A stretch of 64,000 nt of DNA, taken from Coniochaeta sp. PMI_546. Its lineage: Eukaryota; Ascomycota; Sordariomycetes; Coniochaetales; Coniochaetaceae. Shown here piece after piece: positions 1-11,500 of this stretch; position 1 is the first letter of the stretch, and every line of letters starts with the position of its first letter. The position numbers were made by a program, and so were the translations under genes. Location of the stretch: the NCBI GenBank assembly GCA_021432605.1, contig MU271148.1, forward strand, positions 131,362 through 195,361, given 5' to 3'. Below the pieces are notes generated by a model that had not been told where the DNA came from, ran no database searches, and saw nothing but the letters and a program-made list of their open reading frames with translations.

Positions 1-1398
1 TTCACCCAGAGCTTGAGATGGCGCATGCTCTTCAACTTCAGACTCTTGGATTTCTGGTTCTGTTGACTTGACCCTGAATGGTAGCTCGGGTTGAGCGGCG
101 CTGCGCACGCTACTGTCCGTTCTTAAGAGGAAGTAGTCCTCTGGAGATTCACTGACAGATGGTACCTTCGGTGATTGAAGGGCAGAAGTCCTGGCCCGGG
201 TGGACACTTTGGAGCCTCTGCCATCTTCTCTAGGCTGCGGCGAGGCTTGGCCATCACCAGCATGCAGATCTTTTGCCTCGTCCCCAGTAGCAGGTCTCCT
301 GTCACCAGGTGACTCCCGCGGATGGCTTCCGGCCCTTGCCTCCTTCCGCCTCGTCTTCTCTTCCGGCAAACCTTCCTTAAAGAATCGCAGACTGTGGCTG
401 GCCTTGCGACTTCTAGCATTTGGTTCAACCCCAGCCAGAACCTCTGTGATGGACTTTTCCACCTGGCCATCGCGACCGTCCTTCGATTCTCCAATGCCGA
501 TCGACCACGCTTTCTCCGGGCCTATAGTTACACGGTGCTCCAGCTTGTGTGGCCTAGGTTGGTTTGTGGAGTTGGCCGGGTCACCGGCATCGAAGGTGAG
601 AGCGCGCTGAACCTTAGCTGAATTGTTGCTAAACTGAGGCCGACTTCCGGGAGCAGCTTCCTCCGACGCTATACCAACGGACTGCGACCGCATCAGGGGT
701 TCCCCCTCCCTGGAGAGGTTCTCGATACGCTCCAGCGACTTTCCCTTCCCCATTGATCTGCCTAGGATCTCTCGGTGAGCGCTGAGCATGGAGCTGGCTT
801 CGCGAGTGTCCAGCATCTTGTATGGCGGGGTGTGACTGCTCCCCTGACTTGGATATTGGCGTGGTGTGGAGGCTGAGGGTGAGTCTGTTGATGAAGGGCC
901 GGAGGTTTGCGCAGCGCGAGGAGACCCGCGAGGTGTTACGGTGTCTCCATCACTATGGTATGCCGGAGCATCGTGTTCATTTTGAGCTGCAAGGGTAGAG
1001 GTTGAGTCGACGTGAGGTCGGTAGGGAGTAGTAGTCGGTTGGATTTGCGACAGCTCAGCTTGACCGTGAGGTGTAGCACGGGCTGTGGCAAGAGCTTGTG
1101 TTAGCAAGGACGGGCCAGTAGATCTCGGTTGAGGAACAGGTCCCCGAGACCATTTATTTTGGCTGGCATTGCTTGAAGGTGATGGGGTATCTTGGATGAG
1201 AGTTGGCGAGTGGGAGGGGGAGACTTCCTCATGTACCGGCTCGACATGTACATGAGCAGGGGGAGCTCTTGGGGAAGTCGATGCTACCGTGTGGGGAGGT
1301 GGCGGAGCATCCAGGGCAGACGGTGACTTAGCGGGACCAGATGGTCTCACCGGTGCAACGGGTGCGGCATTTTCGGGCTGAACTGGCGGGTTGGACAT
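1..1398 (-). CDS. kcs1: Kcs1-like inositol hexakisphosphate kinase, N-terminal part (runs off the window)
   Basis: An uninterrupted minus-strand frame runs from the first in-frame ATG at 1398 (MSNPPVQPE) to the window edge, giving 466 residues without a stop. The visible part is Ser/Pro-rich and predicted disordered. It contains a stretch I associate with the N-terminal region of fungal Kcs1 proteins: VEKSITEVLAGVEPNA followed by SHSLRFFKEGLP, around residues 305-345. Kcs1 phosphorylates InsP6 to pyrophosphates that signal in phosphate homeostasis. The catalytic PxxxDxKxG domain would lie in the missing C-terminal part, so the kinase function is not seen here. The frame stays open upstream of 1398 to about 1861 but has no ATG. 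The identity rests on recalled motif similarity only; another long disordered protein is possible. Confidence 0.6.
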   Translation of the reverse strand, partial: MSNPPVQPENAAPVAPVRPSGPAKSPSALDAPPPPHTVASTSPRAPPAHVHVEPVHEEVSPSHSPTLIQDTPSPSSNASQNKWSRGPVPQPRSTGPSLLTQALATARATPHGQAELSQIQPTTTPYRPHVDSTSTLAAQNEHDAPAYHSDGDTVTPRGSPRAAQTSGPSSTDSPSASTPRQYPSQGSSHTPPYKMLDTREASSMLSAHREILGRSMGKGKSLERIENLSREGEPLMRSQSVGIASEEAAPGSRPQFSNNSAKVQRALTFDAGDPANSTNQPRPHKLEHRVTIGPEKAWSIGIGESKDGRDGQVEKSITEVLAGVEPNARSRKASHSLRFFKEGLPEEKTRRKEARAGSHPRESPGDRRPATGDEAKDLHAGDGQASPQPREDGRGSKVSTRARTSALQSPKVPSVSESPEDYFLLRTDSSVRSAAQPELPFRVKSTEPEIQESEVEEHAPSQALGE

Positions 1399-4300
1399 GA
1401 GGTGAACATCTGGCGAGCGCTGGGAGAAGGAGGAAGGAACGGTTGGTGCTTGTCGAGGGAGGTGGGAGGATTGGTTTGTCTCCGTGGTGGCTTTTCGGCC
1501 AGGGTTCCGGAAGCGGGCCGTTGTATTATGATTGACTGAACCAGCAAGCAGAAAAGCGATATGTGACGGGGCGTAGATCAGGCACGGGGAAGAGAATGGC
1601 AGATGTGTGGTGGCAGAGAGTGATAGAAGTACCCGGGTCGAAGTGCGATTGCTGGAGATAAGGGAAGTATCAATGTGCGGTCTGGCAATTGACAGACTGA
1701 CAGACTTGAATGCAACTGTCACTGCAGGCAAAAAGCACTGACGCAAGGGCGGCTTGTTATGGAGTATTTTCACCTGATGTGTGGGAGGAGGGGTAGATTT
1801 ATTATCGTTGACGCTTCGGCATATCTCCACGTGCCGGACTTGATAGAGTTGATAAGGTACCTAGCACCTAATGTAATTGTACCTTAGTTCGGTACATACT
1901 ATGGTAGTCCACGTAGCAGGTACCTTTGTTACTGCGGGTTAGGTAGTTCTGGCTGAGGTACTGCTTTGTACTTCTGCCGTTGTGTTTTTCTTTGTCTTCG
2001 TGCGTTGTTGATGTAGCGTCCTCATACTGGTATCACAGTAGACGAGAGACACAAGACGACACTTGTTGACGTCTTCAATGGCAGTCTCAGTGTCTGATGG
2101 TGCCGTATCATGCTCTGTCATACCTCGACAGCATGCCTAATCCCAACGACGACCCGAGAACAGCTAAGGCAGCGCAGCGCCGCACCGCACCGACTGTTCT
2201 GTTGTAAAGCCGAGAGAGCAAGAAAGCAAGAAAGCCACAGTCGCACAACTTAGGTAATCTGTGGACCGGATGCTATCCGACAGGCGCTTCACTTTCAGCA
2301 AACACCGTCAGCGGAGGCCGAGATGGGGAGCTTGCACGCAAAAACAAAGCTTCACCATATCAGTTCTGGCTCGCGCATGTGGTTGGACACAAACATTTGC
2401 CCTGTGCCGCTATCGGACAAGTTGCCAGATAAGCCAGGCGGCACGACAGCACAACTTGTCCTCCTCCTGTCCTCATGTTAGGTTCATATCTGACTTTGCG
2501 TTATCACCGTTGCAAGTCTCGGGATATGCGGCTGCTAATTCTTAGCCCAACTCCCCCGTCAATCGAGTGCTCGGCAAGGTATGGGTTGTAGGGAACATGC
2601 TGGTTTCTTTGCTTGCAGCAAGGAGACCGGTGAAGGCATTTGTCTGTCCTTGCTTGTCTTGGACCGTGGTCGGTAAATCTGCTCTGCTTGTTCATACTTT
2701 ACGACGATATCATTCTGCGGAGTCCGCAAGCTGTTACGTTTGCTAAGTCACGACAGTTCGAGCACCAATCAAGCAACACGTGCTTCAAGTACGAGATCCG
2801 ACAGGTCTTCGCCTAATTCGTCCACTACCTTATCCAGACAGAGATTGTCGCGGACTCGAGGCCTCCTACTGTTACAAACTGATATCCATCTCTGTGCCTG
2901 ACGTTTCAGTTGCTGCATTTTCTTACTGAGCCGCTAGGTACGTGCTCTCCGGGGTACTTTCAAACTGTCTACAGTATGGCTCCAGCTCTGGGATAGTCCC
3001 TAGTGGCCGGCATGAATCTACGCGATCGAGGTAATTTTAGCACATGGGTTGGTTGGAGTCTGGTACGTCCTGTGGTACATCCATTTCCATATAAACTTCA
3101 AAATGACATTTTCTCCGGGAGTTGACCTGGCTCAGAAAATGTACGTGGATTCTCGAGAACAACAAGTATCTGCGGTCGGGCACCTTCCGGTCGCTGACGG
3201 GGTCAAGGCACTGTCCAAGATGCTCAGAACATATGCGGAGTTGAACAACTTCATGATGACCTGTATCGTCTACCCAGGGCATGGATCTTCACCGCTCAGT
3301 CCCGGAGGTGCGATTGCTTTCAATATGATATGCTATCCAGAGAAATGAGGCTCCTTCCAAGCACATGTCAACACCGGCAAGGTTTTGTGTCCCAGTAACG
3401 ACCGGACGTCGACACACGTTCTACGGCTGCCGAGTCCTAGTCTCAACCTCTTGCTCTACCTGACCCTACGTCAACCATATCCATAGACATGACTTTCAAA
3501 AGGACCACCGCCGCTACTGGCATGCTAGCTGCACGTGCTCCTGACACGTTTACGAGCGACAGCTCCCCACTGGGCCGGTGTTATGAACCCTTCCATGTAT
3601 GATGTGTCATGTCAGCTCAAGAAGATCCAGAGGCTTTCCCAACACTTTCTTGGACTTCGCCATGTGTCAACTTGACCACGCCGCTGCGGTGGCCGAAGCG
3701 GTCCGATCGGTCTACCGAGACCCCCAGGCACGAAATGGTTTCAACTCAAGACAACAACAACACCCAAGGTGGCCCAAAAGACAGGGCAATAGCTCGCTCG
3801 TATACACAGAAGATGTGCAAGGGAAGCATGTTGCTTGTAGAAGAACCCTTATGCGCAGTGGGGAGTGCAAAGACATACGCATTCTCGCTACGTTGTCCCT
3901 TCCGTGTCCTAGCAGTCGACTGTGATGCTCGTTGCTTCAGCTTTCGACATGACCTCCTCATAAGCCGAAGTTGTCGAACAACGTATGCCGTGACAGTCTA
4001 CTCGCTAGTAAGCCCAAAATGAGACAGCCACGTTGTAACTGCCTTAGGATATGTATTTGCTCATTGTACATTGCTATTTTCGCCTATCAACCTCGACCAT
4101 TCCAATGGTCACCATGACCGCCATGCAACTGCCGAACGTGCGTGTGCCCAGAAGCCGCGATATAGTTGTCGTCGAGTTGTCACATACCCCTATCGTTTAG
4201 CACTCGTGCTAGTTCTAAAAGCGCCTCCCTCGTCACACAAGTACCGCTCCCTTCGCTGCGTAAACATAACAATCCATAAGCGTAGTGTAACACCGATGGT

Positions 4301-4462
4301 GCGTCCCGGAAGACATCCGGCCAGCGACATGCCATAAGTTGATGAACAGCCCAGTATGGGTAGGCGCCTAACTAAATCCACATGTTTTGCCTTGAATACC
4401 AATGATTCACAAAATACCTAACGCCAAAGGTATTTGTGCACCAAAAAAGTCCAACCCAACTC
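1399..4462. other. 3-kb intergenic region without a convincing gene
   Basis: This is the 5' side of the Kcs1-like gene and the 3' side of the 4463-7777 gene. The small frames at 3049-3348 and 3599-4022 overlap one another on both strands and have no recognisable motif. Around 1850-1930 there are several GTACCT/AGGTAC elements. It may hold a long 5' leader and promoter for the Kcs1-like gene; nothing more can be supported. Confidence 0.5.
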
Positions 4463-7400
4463 CTAATCCCAAACTCCAGCCCCCATAATCTCCAACTGAT
4501 CCTGCGTGCTCGGAAAACCCAGTCCCATTTCCTGCGGTCTCTCCCGCTGCTGCTTTTCACGTCGAGCCTTTTCGAGCTCGGCATCGACGTCGAAGCTGTT
4601 CAAAAAATCGCCAAGGTTATCGAGGACGGCAGTAACGTCGTCGATTTCTTCCTCTTGGGCAGACATCGGTTCAGCATATGACGCATGCTCTTCCTCCCTC
4701 TCCTCTTCTTCTGGTGGCTCCCGGCTGTAAGCACCGCCATCGTTCTCTTCCCGGCGCGTCCGGTCCGCCTCGATGAATGCCTCCGCCATGGCGTCCGGCT
4801 CAGGACTGCCGCACGTCTGCTGCGAGGCGCTGGGGAGCAATGGCTTGTACTTCGCGCCCCGCCTGACCTGGGGTCCCTTGCGCGCCTGAGTCTGAAAGAA
4901 CTTGCTGAACCGCGTGCCCTCCGCAGGCAGTTCGGACTGCGAAAGCTCCAGAGGCGGCGAGCTCGCACGTCGGGAAGGTGCCTGGATGGTCGCCTGTCGG
5001 ACGAGTGACGGAGATGTCGCCTCACGGTCGGGGAGTTCTGCACCTTCCAGCGTACCGTCAGGATCGGTATTCGAGACAGGGCTGCTCCTTGCATCTTCAC
5101 CCGGTAACGCGAAGGAGACGCGGAGACGAGCTCTCTTTGCCGCACCTTTCCAGCTCTTGGACAAGGCTGATTTCCGTCGGCTGACTTGGTCGTTGCCGGC
5201 TTTAGGAGATTGAACAGGCCTCGACCACCGGCGGGGCTCTGGAGATGGCGACATGAAATCGCGGAAGGACTTGAGAGACGAGGTGAGGTCCGGAGTAGGC
5301 AGACTGGATTGCTGTGTCGGTGTTGAAGGCAGAACCTGCTTTGTTGTAGTGCCGTCGCCCGTCATCGTTGCGGCTTTCGGCGGCAGGGGTGATTGCTTGG
5401 TCGATATGGGAGAAGATGCCACGCCACTATCATGGCGCAGGCGTTGCGGTGAGGTGGGGAGAGGCGCGCCACTACCCGATGAGTAGATTTTCTCCCCTGG
5501 CCTCTCGTCAGACACCCATGGGTTTCGTATGGTCGTCAGCTCCACTGCTTCTGTATCCTGGATAACCTCCGTCGCGCAGTTGGATACGAGCACTGAAGGC
5601 ATGACGGCACCGATCCCGGTTGTAGGGAGGAAATTATCCTTGGTCCAAGGACTCTGCTGAACTGAAGTCGCTACAGGGTTGCAGTCACGCGTTGTTTCAT
5701 CAACTCCTGAGCGTACTGGCTCCGTGGTATGGGCCTGCTGGCTAGGGAGTTGGAGTTGAGGACTGGGTGTCGGGCATGTGATGTGGATGGGTTTCTTGGT
5801 CCAGGGACTTTGATGCCGAGGACTGGGAAGAAACGCTCTACATTCTGGGCTCGTCGAAGGCTTTATACTTGTTCCTTGGTCCTGACTTGAAGGCTGTTCA
5901 TCGGAATTGACTTCGCCACCTGGGTCGACCCTCGAACCCAACTGTGGCAGAGAGGTAGGGGGGAGAACCGCCACCATGCTATCCTTCGAATTTTGCTTGC
6001 TAGTCCGCGCGTCGTCCTCAGGAATTTGCAAGGGAAGGACGCCCTGGGACAGTCCAACTTTTATAGGAGCTCCTCGCAGAAGGGTCTTGATTCGCTTGTC
6101 GAAGAACGTATTAGGCATTGCGACTGATTTATGTTCCAACTGTGCGCAACTTTTGTAATCGCTTGCCTCCTGTCTCATATTTGCCTCCGCCTCGACCCCC
6201 TTGGAAGACCGAGAAGTCGATGACGGGGCAGCTTGTTGTTGTGATGGCGCAGAAGACGTCGGGATCAGGGTAGGTCCATCAATGCCAAGATTTGTAGCCT
6301 CGGCGGCTTCCTCAATCATGATATTGGTGCCATCTGTGGTTATGCTTGAGCTCGACGCCTCTTGTAGGGGAGCGCTTCTGTCTTGTTGGGTCAGAGCGTT
6401 ATGGTGGTAGGTGGCCTTGGACGCCTTGTTGGGTACTTCGACAGGCTTTGATCCGGAGTCCTCTAAATCAATCTCAGATGGAAAGCTGGGTTGGGAGGCC
6501 TTCTGTCGAGCTTCAATCATGTCATGCCTCTTGTTGGCCTTTGAAGCTTTCGAGCGATACTGAAAGCTTCGATCTGCCTGACTGCAGAAATCTATTGCTG
6601 ACTCTTCTTGCGCTTCATTCACCTTAACAGACGGGTCCAGCGGAATGGCTTCCTGTAGAACGTGGCTTTTCCCACTATCCTGCGTAAGGCCTTCAATATT
6701 GATCATAGCGTTGATCTTCATAGAGTTAGGCCGCAAAGGGCTTCGTCCCGAGCCAGATGCTCTGGGCACGATGCCGGACGGCTGGCCTGGAGTCGACGGA
6801 ATGTTCACCACTTCGGCTCTTGCAATAGCGACGCGCGTTGGTGTAGAATAGCCATTCTCTACTACAAAGTCCCCGGCCGGAGAAGCAGTTTTCTGCCCTG
6901 CCCTGGAAACGCTCGTTTGCCCCGCAACAGAGCTGTCGAGTGCTGCTTCACTGAGGTAGTTGGAACTGGCACGACGCCTCTTCAGTGGTTGGATGGCAGG
7001 CGTCGAGAAGATAGTATCCGACCCCTCTCTATGTTCGGTTGTAGGAGAATGATTTTGGCCAGCTGTGCTCGTCGGATAGCCTACGGATTGGCCGCGCCCA
7101 CTAAATCTCCTCTTCTTGGCCAAGGCGTTCCTCAGCAACTCCGAGCTCGCGGGTCGTTTACTGCGGGATATCGTCTGCGCCAAAGGCTTGGCACCAGGTG
7201 TAACCGTGGCCTGCAACTCTTCCACGAGTTCGGCCTTCGTAGCGACATCGATCCGCCAGGCCTGAACGCGATTCCAGGCGGCGCCATCCATGTACAGGTT
7301 GACTGTGGCGCCATACGAATTGGAGCTGATAGAACTCAGCCGGTGATAGGAGCCTGACCGCATCAGGGAGTCGAGCTTGTGGGACGCCACCGCAACACCG

Positions 7401-7777
7401 CCGCCGTTAGATTCATGAGCGTTGTTCTTGCTTGGAGAACCCGACACGCATCCGACTGCGCTGTTCAATCGATTGAGAGGCGAGCTTTTCGCCGTTGGAT
7501 CCGTTGCCGCATGGTTCGTTGCATTGATGTCCTTCGACTTGCCCAGCCATGGGTTCTTCCATCCAGACTGCTTCGTAAAGGGGCCCCTGAGTTGAGCGGA
7601 GATGATTGTCAAGGACCTGCCCTGGAGAAACCGCTGCTTTTGGATTTCGTATTGGCGCCGTCGCTCAGTCGGGCTATCATAGTAATCATCGTCGGAACCA
7701 GAGTAGAGGACCTCATCCGCGTCTATAGGGCGTATATCGTTGAATCGCGGGGGCTGTAGTCGGCTGGTGATGGTCAT
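4463..7777 (-). CDS. Large disordered, probably nuclear protein of the fungal 'protamine P1-like' type
   Basis: A single-exon frame encodes 1104 residues. The N-terminus has a conserved-looking block, with DEVLYSGSDDDYYDSPTERR at residues 21-40 and then LRGPFTKQSGWKNPW. I recall this block from Pezizomycotina proteins labelled protamine P1-like or hypothetical. The middle is Ser/Pro/Gln-rich low complexity with basic patches (KRRRAS, KKRRFSGR) that could be nuclear localisation signals. The C-terminus is acidic and may form a coiled coil near residues 1040-1090 (VTAVLDNLGDFLNSF, then ELEKARREKQQRE), ending GLGFPSTQDQLEIMGAGVWD. Short NPW/SPW motifs recur (see findings). No catalytic domain is visible and the function is unknown. 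It is divergent from the Cdc11-like gene, with 791 bp between the start codons. Confidence 0.7.
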   Translation of the reverse strand: MTITSRLQPPRFNDIRPIDADEVLYSGSDDDYYDSPTERRRQYEIQKQRFLQGRSLTIISAQLRGPFTKQSGWKNPWLGKSKDINATNHAATDPTAKSSPLNRLNSAVGCVSGSPSKNNAHESNGGGVAVASHKLDSLMRSGSYHRLSSISSNSYGATVNLYMDGAAWNRVQAWRIDVATKAELVEELQATVTPGAKPLAQTISRSKRPASSELLRNALAKKRRFSGRGQSVGYPTSTAGQNHSPTTEHREGSDTIFSTPAIQPLKRRRASSNYLSEAALDSSVAGQTSVSRAGQKTASPAGDFVVENGYSTPTRVAIARAEVVNIPSTPGQPSGIVPRASGSGRSPLRPNSMKINAMINIEGLTQDSGKSHVLQEAIPLDPSVKVNEAQEESAIDFCSQADRSFQYRSKASKANKRHDMIEARQKASQPSFPSEIDLEDSGSKPVEVPNKASKATYHHNALTQQDRSAPLQEASSSSITTDGTNIMIEEAAEATNLGIDGPTLIPTSSAPSQQQAAPSSTSRSSKGVEAEANMRQEASDYKSCAQLEHKSVAMPNTFFDKRIKTLLRGAPIKVGLSQGVLPLQIPEDDARTSKQNSKDSMVAVLPPTSLPQLGSRVDPGGEVNSDEQPSSQDQGTSIKPSTSPECRAFLPSPRHQSPWTKKPIHITCPTPSPQLQLPSQQAHTTEPVRSGVDETTRDCNPVATSVQQSPWTKDNFLPTTGIGAVMPSVLVSNCATEVIQDTEAVELTTIRNPWVSDERPGEKIYSSGSGAPLPTSPQRLRHDSGVASSPISTKQSPLPPKAATMTGDGTTTKQVLPSTPTQQSSLPTPDLTSSLKSFRDFMSPSPEPRRWSRPVQSPKAGNDQVSRRKSALSKSWKGAAKRARLRVSFALPGEDARSSPVSNTDPDGTLEGAELPDREATSPSLVRQATIQAPSRRASSPPLELSQSELPAEGTRFSKFFQTQARKGPQVRRGAKYKPLLPSASQQTCGSPEPDAMAEAFIEADRTRREENDGGAYSREPPEEEEREEEHASYAEPMSAQEEEIDDVTAVLDNLGDFLNSFDVDAELEKARREKQQRERPQEMGLGFPSTQDQLEIMGAGVWD

Positions 7778-8568
7778 CTTGACGATGTGGAGAAAGTCGA
7801 GCTTAGCGGCGGCGAGCTTGCCACATCAGTCATTGCAAATTGACGATATGAGGCGACCGTGGGATGCTGGGAAGAGAATTGCTGAAGAGTGAAGCAGCGG
7901 TGGTCAGGTCATGGCATGGAGTATTGGCCCGGCAAGGAAGGCGCTCACATTGAGATAGCGACACTCAAACGGTCGGACTGACAACCGCGGAGCGAAAGAG
8001 AAGTCGCGGTAGACGCGTTCCACTTTACGCGAGCTCCCTGACTTGGTAAAGTGGGGCTCATCCATATTTGGGGTAGACTGGGAAGTGGACGTACCTAAAT
8101 TAGGTACTACGCGATAGGTACCGTGTAAGGGTGTGATGGTTGCTACGGCAATGAGCATTGGCCAATAGACGCACTAACATTGTTATGGTTATCGAAAAGC
8201 CCAGACCACCACCAATGACGGTCGCGACTCCCGTGTCTCTGATTTCCATGTGCACGCCAGCCAGTCGCATTTTCAATTCTCGATGCAAGCGCGAAGTTCG
8301 CCGGCAAACTTCGATAACACTTCTGTATATGTTCCTTAAGCCCTTGACTTGCTGAAAGCTGTGCATATTATCTTCATTCTACCATTTCGAGCCGACTCTC
8401 TACGAGACGCAGCTTGCTCTTGCTTTTACCGTTTGTTGACTTGGCCAGTCGCGTTCTAAGCCGCCATCTTGCGCCAACTGACCAACCTCCAACTCGCACT
8501 ACAACACCACTCATAGCCCATGGAGAGTCGATAATATTCACCACGACTCAGTCATTTCTACTTTCACC
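7778..8568. promoter_or_regulatory. Divergent promoter region between the 4463-7777 gene and cdc11
   Basis: 791 bp separate two start codons on opposite strands, so this segment must hold both promoters and 5' leaders. It includes the near-perfect 17-bp palindrome at 8091-8107 (GTACCTAA, A, TTAGGTAC). A GGTACC follows at 8116-8121. No individual TATA box is certain. Confidence 0.5.
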
Positions 8569-11500
8569 ATGGCACAGGCCTGGCTTGACTCTTTGTCCGA
8601 GGATTGGGTATCCCAGCCCCCCTCAGACCCTCTCTCCGCAGAGGCCCCCCTTAGTACCGACAACAGCATCAATCAGAACACAGCTGCGCCCTCAGCTCAA
8701 AAACATAGTGGTACTCGCATACCCCGACTACCGCATGCTGATAAAGCTCGATCACCGACACGCGACAGCAGTGCGGCTCTCAGCGAGCGCAGCCTGAACG
8801 ATATTAACATCCCCGCTTCTCGTCGCGGTCCCTCCAAACTCTCTCAGGAGATCAAAGTACCCGAGCGAGGAAGATATGCCAGCCAGTCCTTCTCGAACTC
8901 AACATCCAACAACTCGGTCGTCCACAACACTGTCAACCACAAGGCATTGAGTGCCTCTCCGATTCGAACTAGAGGTCAGACCCCAGAATGGAAACGGAGA
9001 TTGGTATATGGAGAGTTGTCGTACGGAGAGCAGCCTGATCTCTTCACCTCAGCGGCTGGAACCGGCCTGGAGAATATATTCAAGCCCCCTAAGGCGCCAC
9101 CGAAACGAGCGGTCGAGGAGCCGAGCGAGGAGGACGAGTCAGCGTTCCAGCATGAGGCCACGCTCCCATCAAGTCCGCCGGTGTATCAGAGAGACGCCTC
9201 GACGGTAGAGATACATGCGGATGACTCGGCAGCCGATTATCTCCCTGAACTGCCTGACAGACGAGCACCTACGGCAATGCGCTATAGGAGGGTGGACGAC
9301 TCCGGTGGGCTAAGTAGCAACACTGAACAAAGCGCTCTCCAGGACCCTGACTCACATGTCGAAGACTCAGGAGAAGGGTCAATACTACGGCGGCCACATA
9401 ATTTAGGGGACGACTTTGATGTGCGCAAAGTCAGTGGCCAGACAGTCCTGAACGAAGATTTCAGTCCCATTCCACTAGCCCGCCACGATGCCGAAGACGG
9501 AAGAACCACGTTTGCCCCCGATGTGCCGCCGAGTGAGCTTCGGAAGCGTCTTGAGAAATTACGGAGGGGTCAGATGCGCCTCAAGGCCGAGTCCGATGAT
9601 GCATTGGACGAGAGCGGACGGTACATGGATGATAACGAAGACTACGAGAAACTCGGCGCCTTCATCAATGTTCGGCGAGGGGGTCGGTCGGCCGATGGAT
9701 CGTTCCGCAACCGGATATTGAGCTCTGCTCTGAATGACACCTCCGAACTTCACCCCGAGGAGTCTCTCCAAGCAAGCACACCAAAGCAGTTTCCTACCGT
9801 CCGGATGGAACAGTGGGAGGGGAAAGGCCAAAATCAGCTCCTAACCCCGCCCCTTCCCCGAGCACCGCGTCCGAGTCCGGCAAAGAGAGAACAGGCCCAT
9901 AGCAGCACGGGCAGCCCATTGAAGCTGTTCCAGCCGTTTGACACCTTCACCAACAAGACTCTGCTCAGACGCCTGAGCCAGTTTGAGGGACAAATATCAG
10001 AAGAATCGCCCTCAGTCGTGCGTCAGTCGGCCGATGCAGGTATCTCGCAAAGTCCTACTGACGATGGAGCGGGTGCGGACCCAGTGGATGCTTCTGATGA
10101 TGAAGAGGGTCAGCAACGATATAGTCACCGCCAACGATCCTCTGCATCAGTAGGGCAGTTTGGGGTCGGAGCTCTGGATGGATACGAATTCAACAATGAG
10201 GTATCTATCAACTCCAATAGCGGCTCAGGTGAAGCGGAGGAAGACAGCGATCATGACCAAACCGACGACGCGGCTCAACAACCTCCTCGGTCGCGTATCT
10301 TCAATGTCTCACACAGCTCGTCACCGCTCGAAGGCGAAGATATAGCCGTTCAGAGACGTCGGAAGAAATCCATATCCACGAATTCATCCAGGCGCACATC
10401 AAGATTTCCATCGCTCTCAACACAGATACCGTCCCACAAGGCTTCACTCCTCCTTCCCACCGGTGATCAAGTCCTTTCAACGCCAAAGCGACGGCAGGTA
10501 ACGTCGGATGGAAAGCGGCCAAGGACGTCGCCGGTAAAGGATCCGACACCGAAGCGCAGGCGGACTCTGCATAAGTCGGATATTGCATATGCCGCCGTTG
10601 ACCAACTTGCTGCCGTTGAGTCTGTCCAGCTCAGTCACCAACAGATGCAGTCTGTCATCGGGAAGAAACGGAAGGATGCACGGCACGGCGACCTTCAACA
10701 GCCGGCGAATCCAAATGTGCTCGCAATGCGGCAGATGCTACGGCCTCGCACCCCGACCCCTAGTCAAAGGTCGTCCATCCAAAGGGATCGTGCGCCTTCC
10801 GCCGAGGAGGAGCAGGCTTTCGATCGTTCGCAAAGCGAACCTCCGCATGCTGCTACAGTTCCGATGGCTCATCCGGTTGGCACCCCTTTGGAAACAGATC
10901 GTAAGCCCTCTATTAAGACAGAGGACTTCATCAACGAAGCGAACAAGATCATGGCTATGATTCGCAGCAAGGCTGGTCTAGGTAGCGGCCTTGCCAGTGT
11001 GGAGGAATCTGAATCCGAAAACGTCCACCCAGTACATGAAGATGATTCGTTTCAAGAGTCTACGAAGGAGCCGTTCTCCCGGCCACCTAGCCGAGATGGA
11101 CGGCCACCCTTAACAAGGATATCAACACGGCAGGAAGATCCGGAGATCGCAGAGCGACTGAAGCAGTATGAGGAGGCTAGCGACATGGGAGACATGATCG
11201 CCTCGATGCGATCTATGGGACTGACTCAAAGTACATTGCATGGCCCGAATGAGCAAGCCGAACAGGTTGAAGGCTCTCCCGATCATAGGTCGAGTGGTCT
11301 ATACATGACCGAAGATGAGGTGATTAGCGATCCTCCAGGTATCCGTCTATCACGAGCTCCAAATCACACCGGCCACAAATCGAACGAGAGCCTTAGAGAT
11401 GGCTTCCTCTCGACCGGCTCCAATGGTTCATCTGGCAACTCGACTAACAGGTCCATCCCGACGGGCTCCTCCCGAGGTTCGGCCAACAGAAAGACCATCC

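Noticed and set aside
3599-4022. Two overlapping plus-strand frames (108 and 137 codons)
   Set aside because: They compete with each other and with a minus-strand frame; no motif or splice link to a larger gene.
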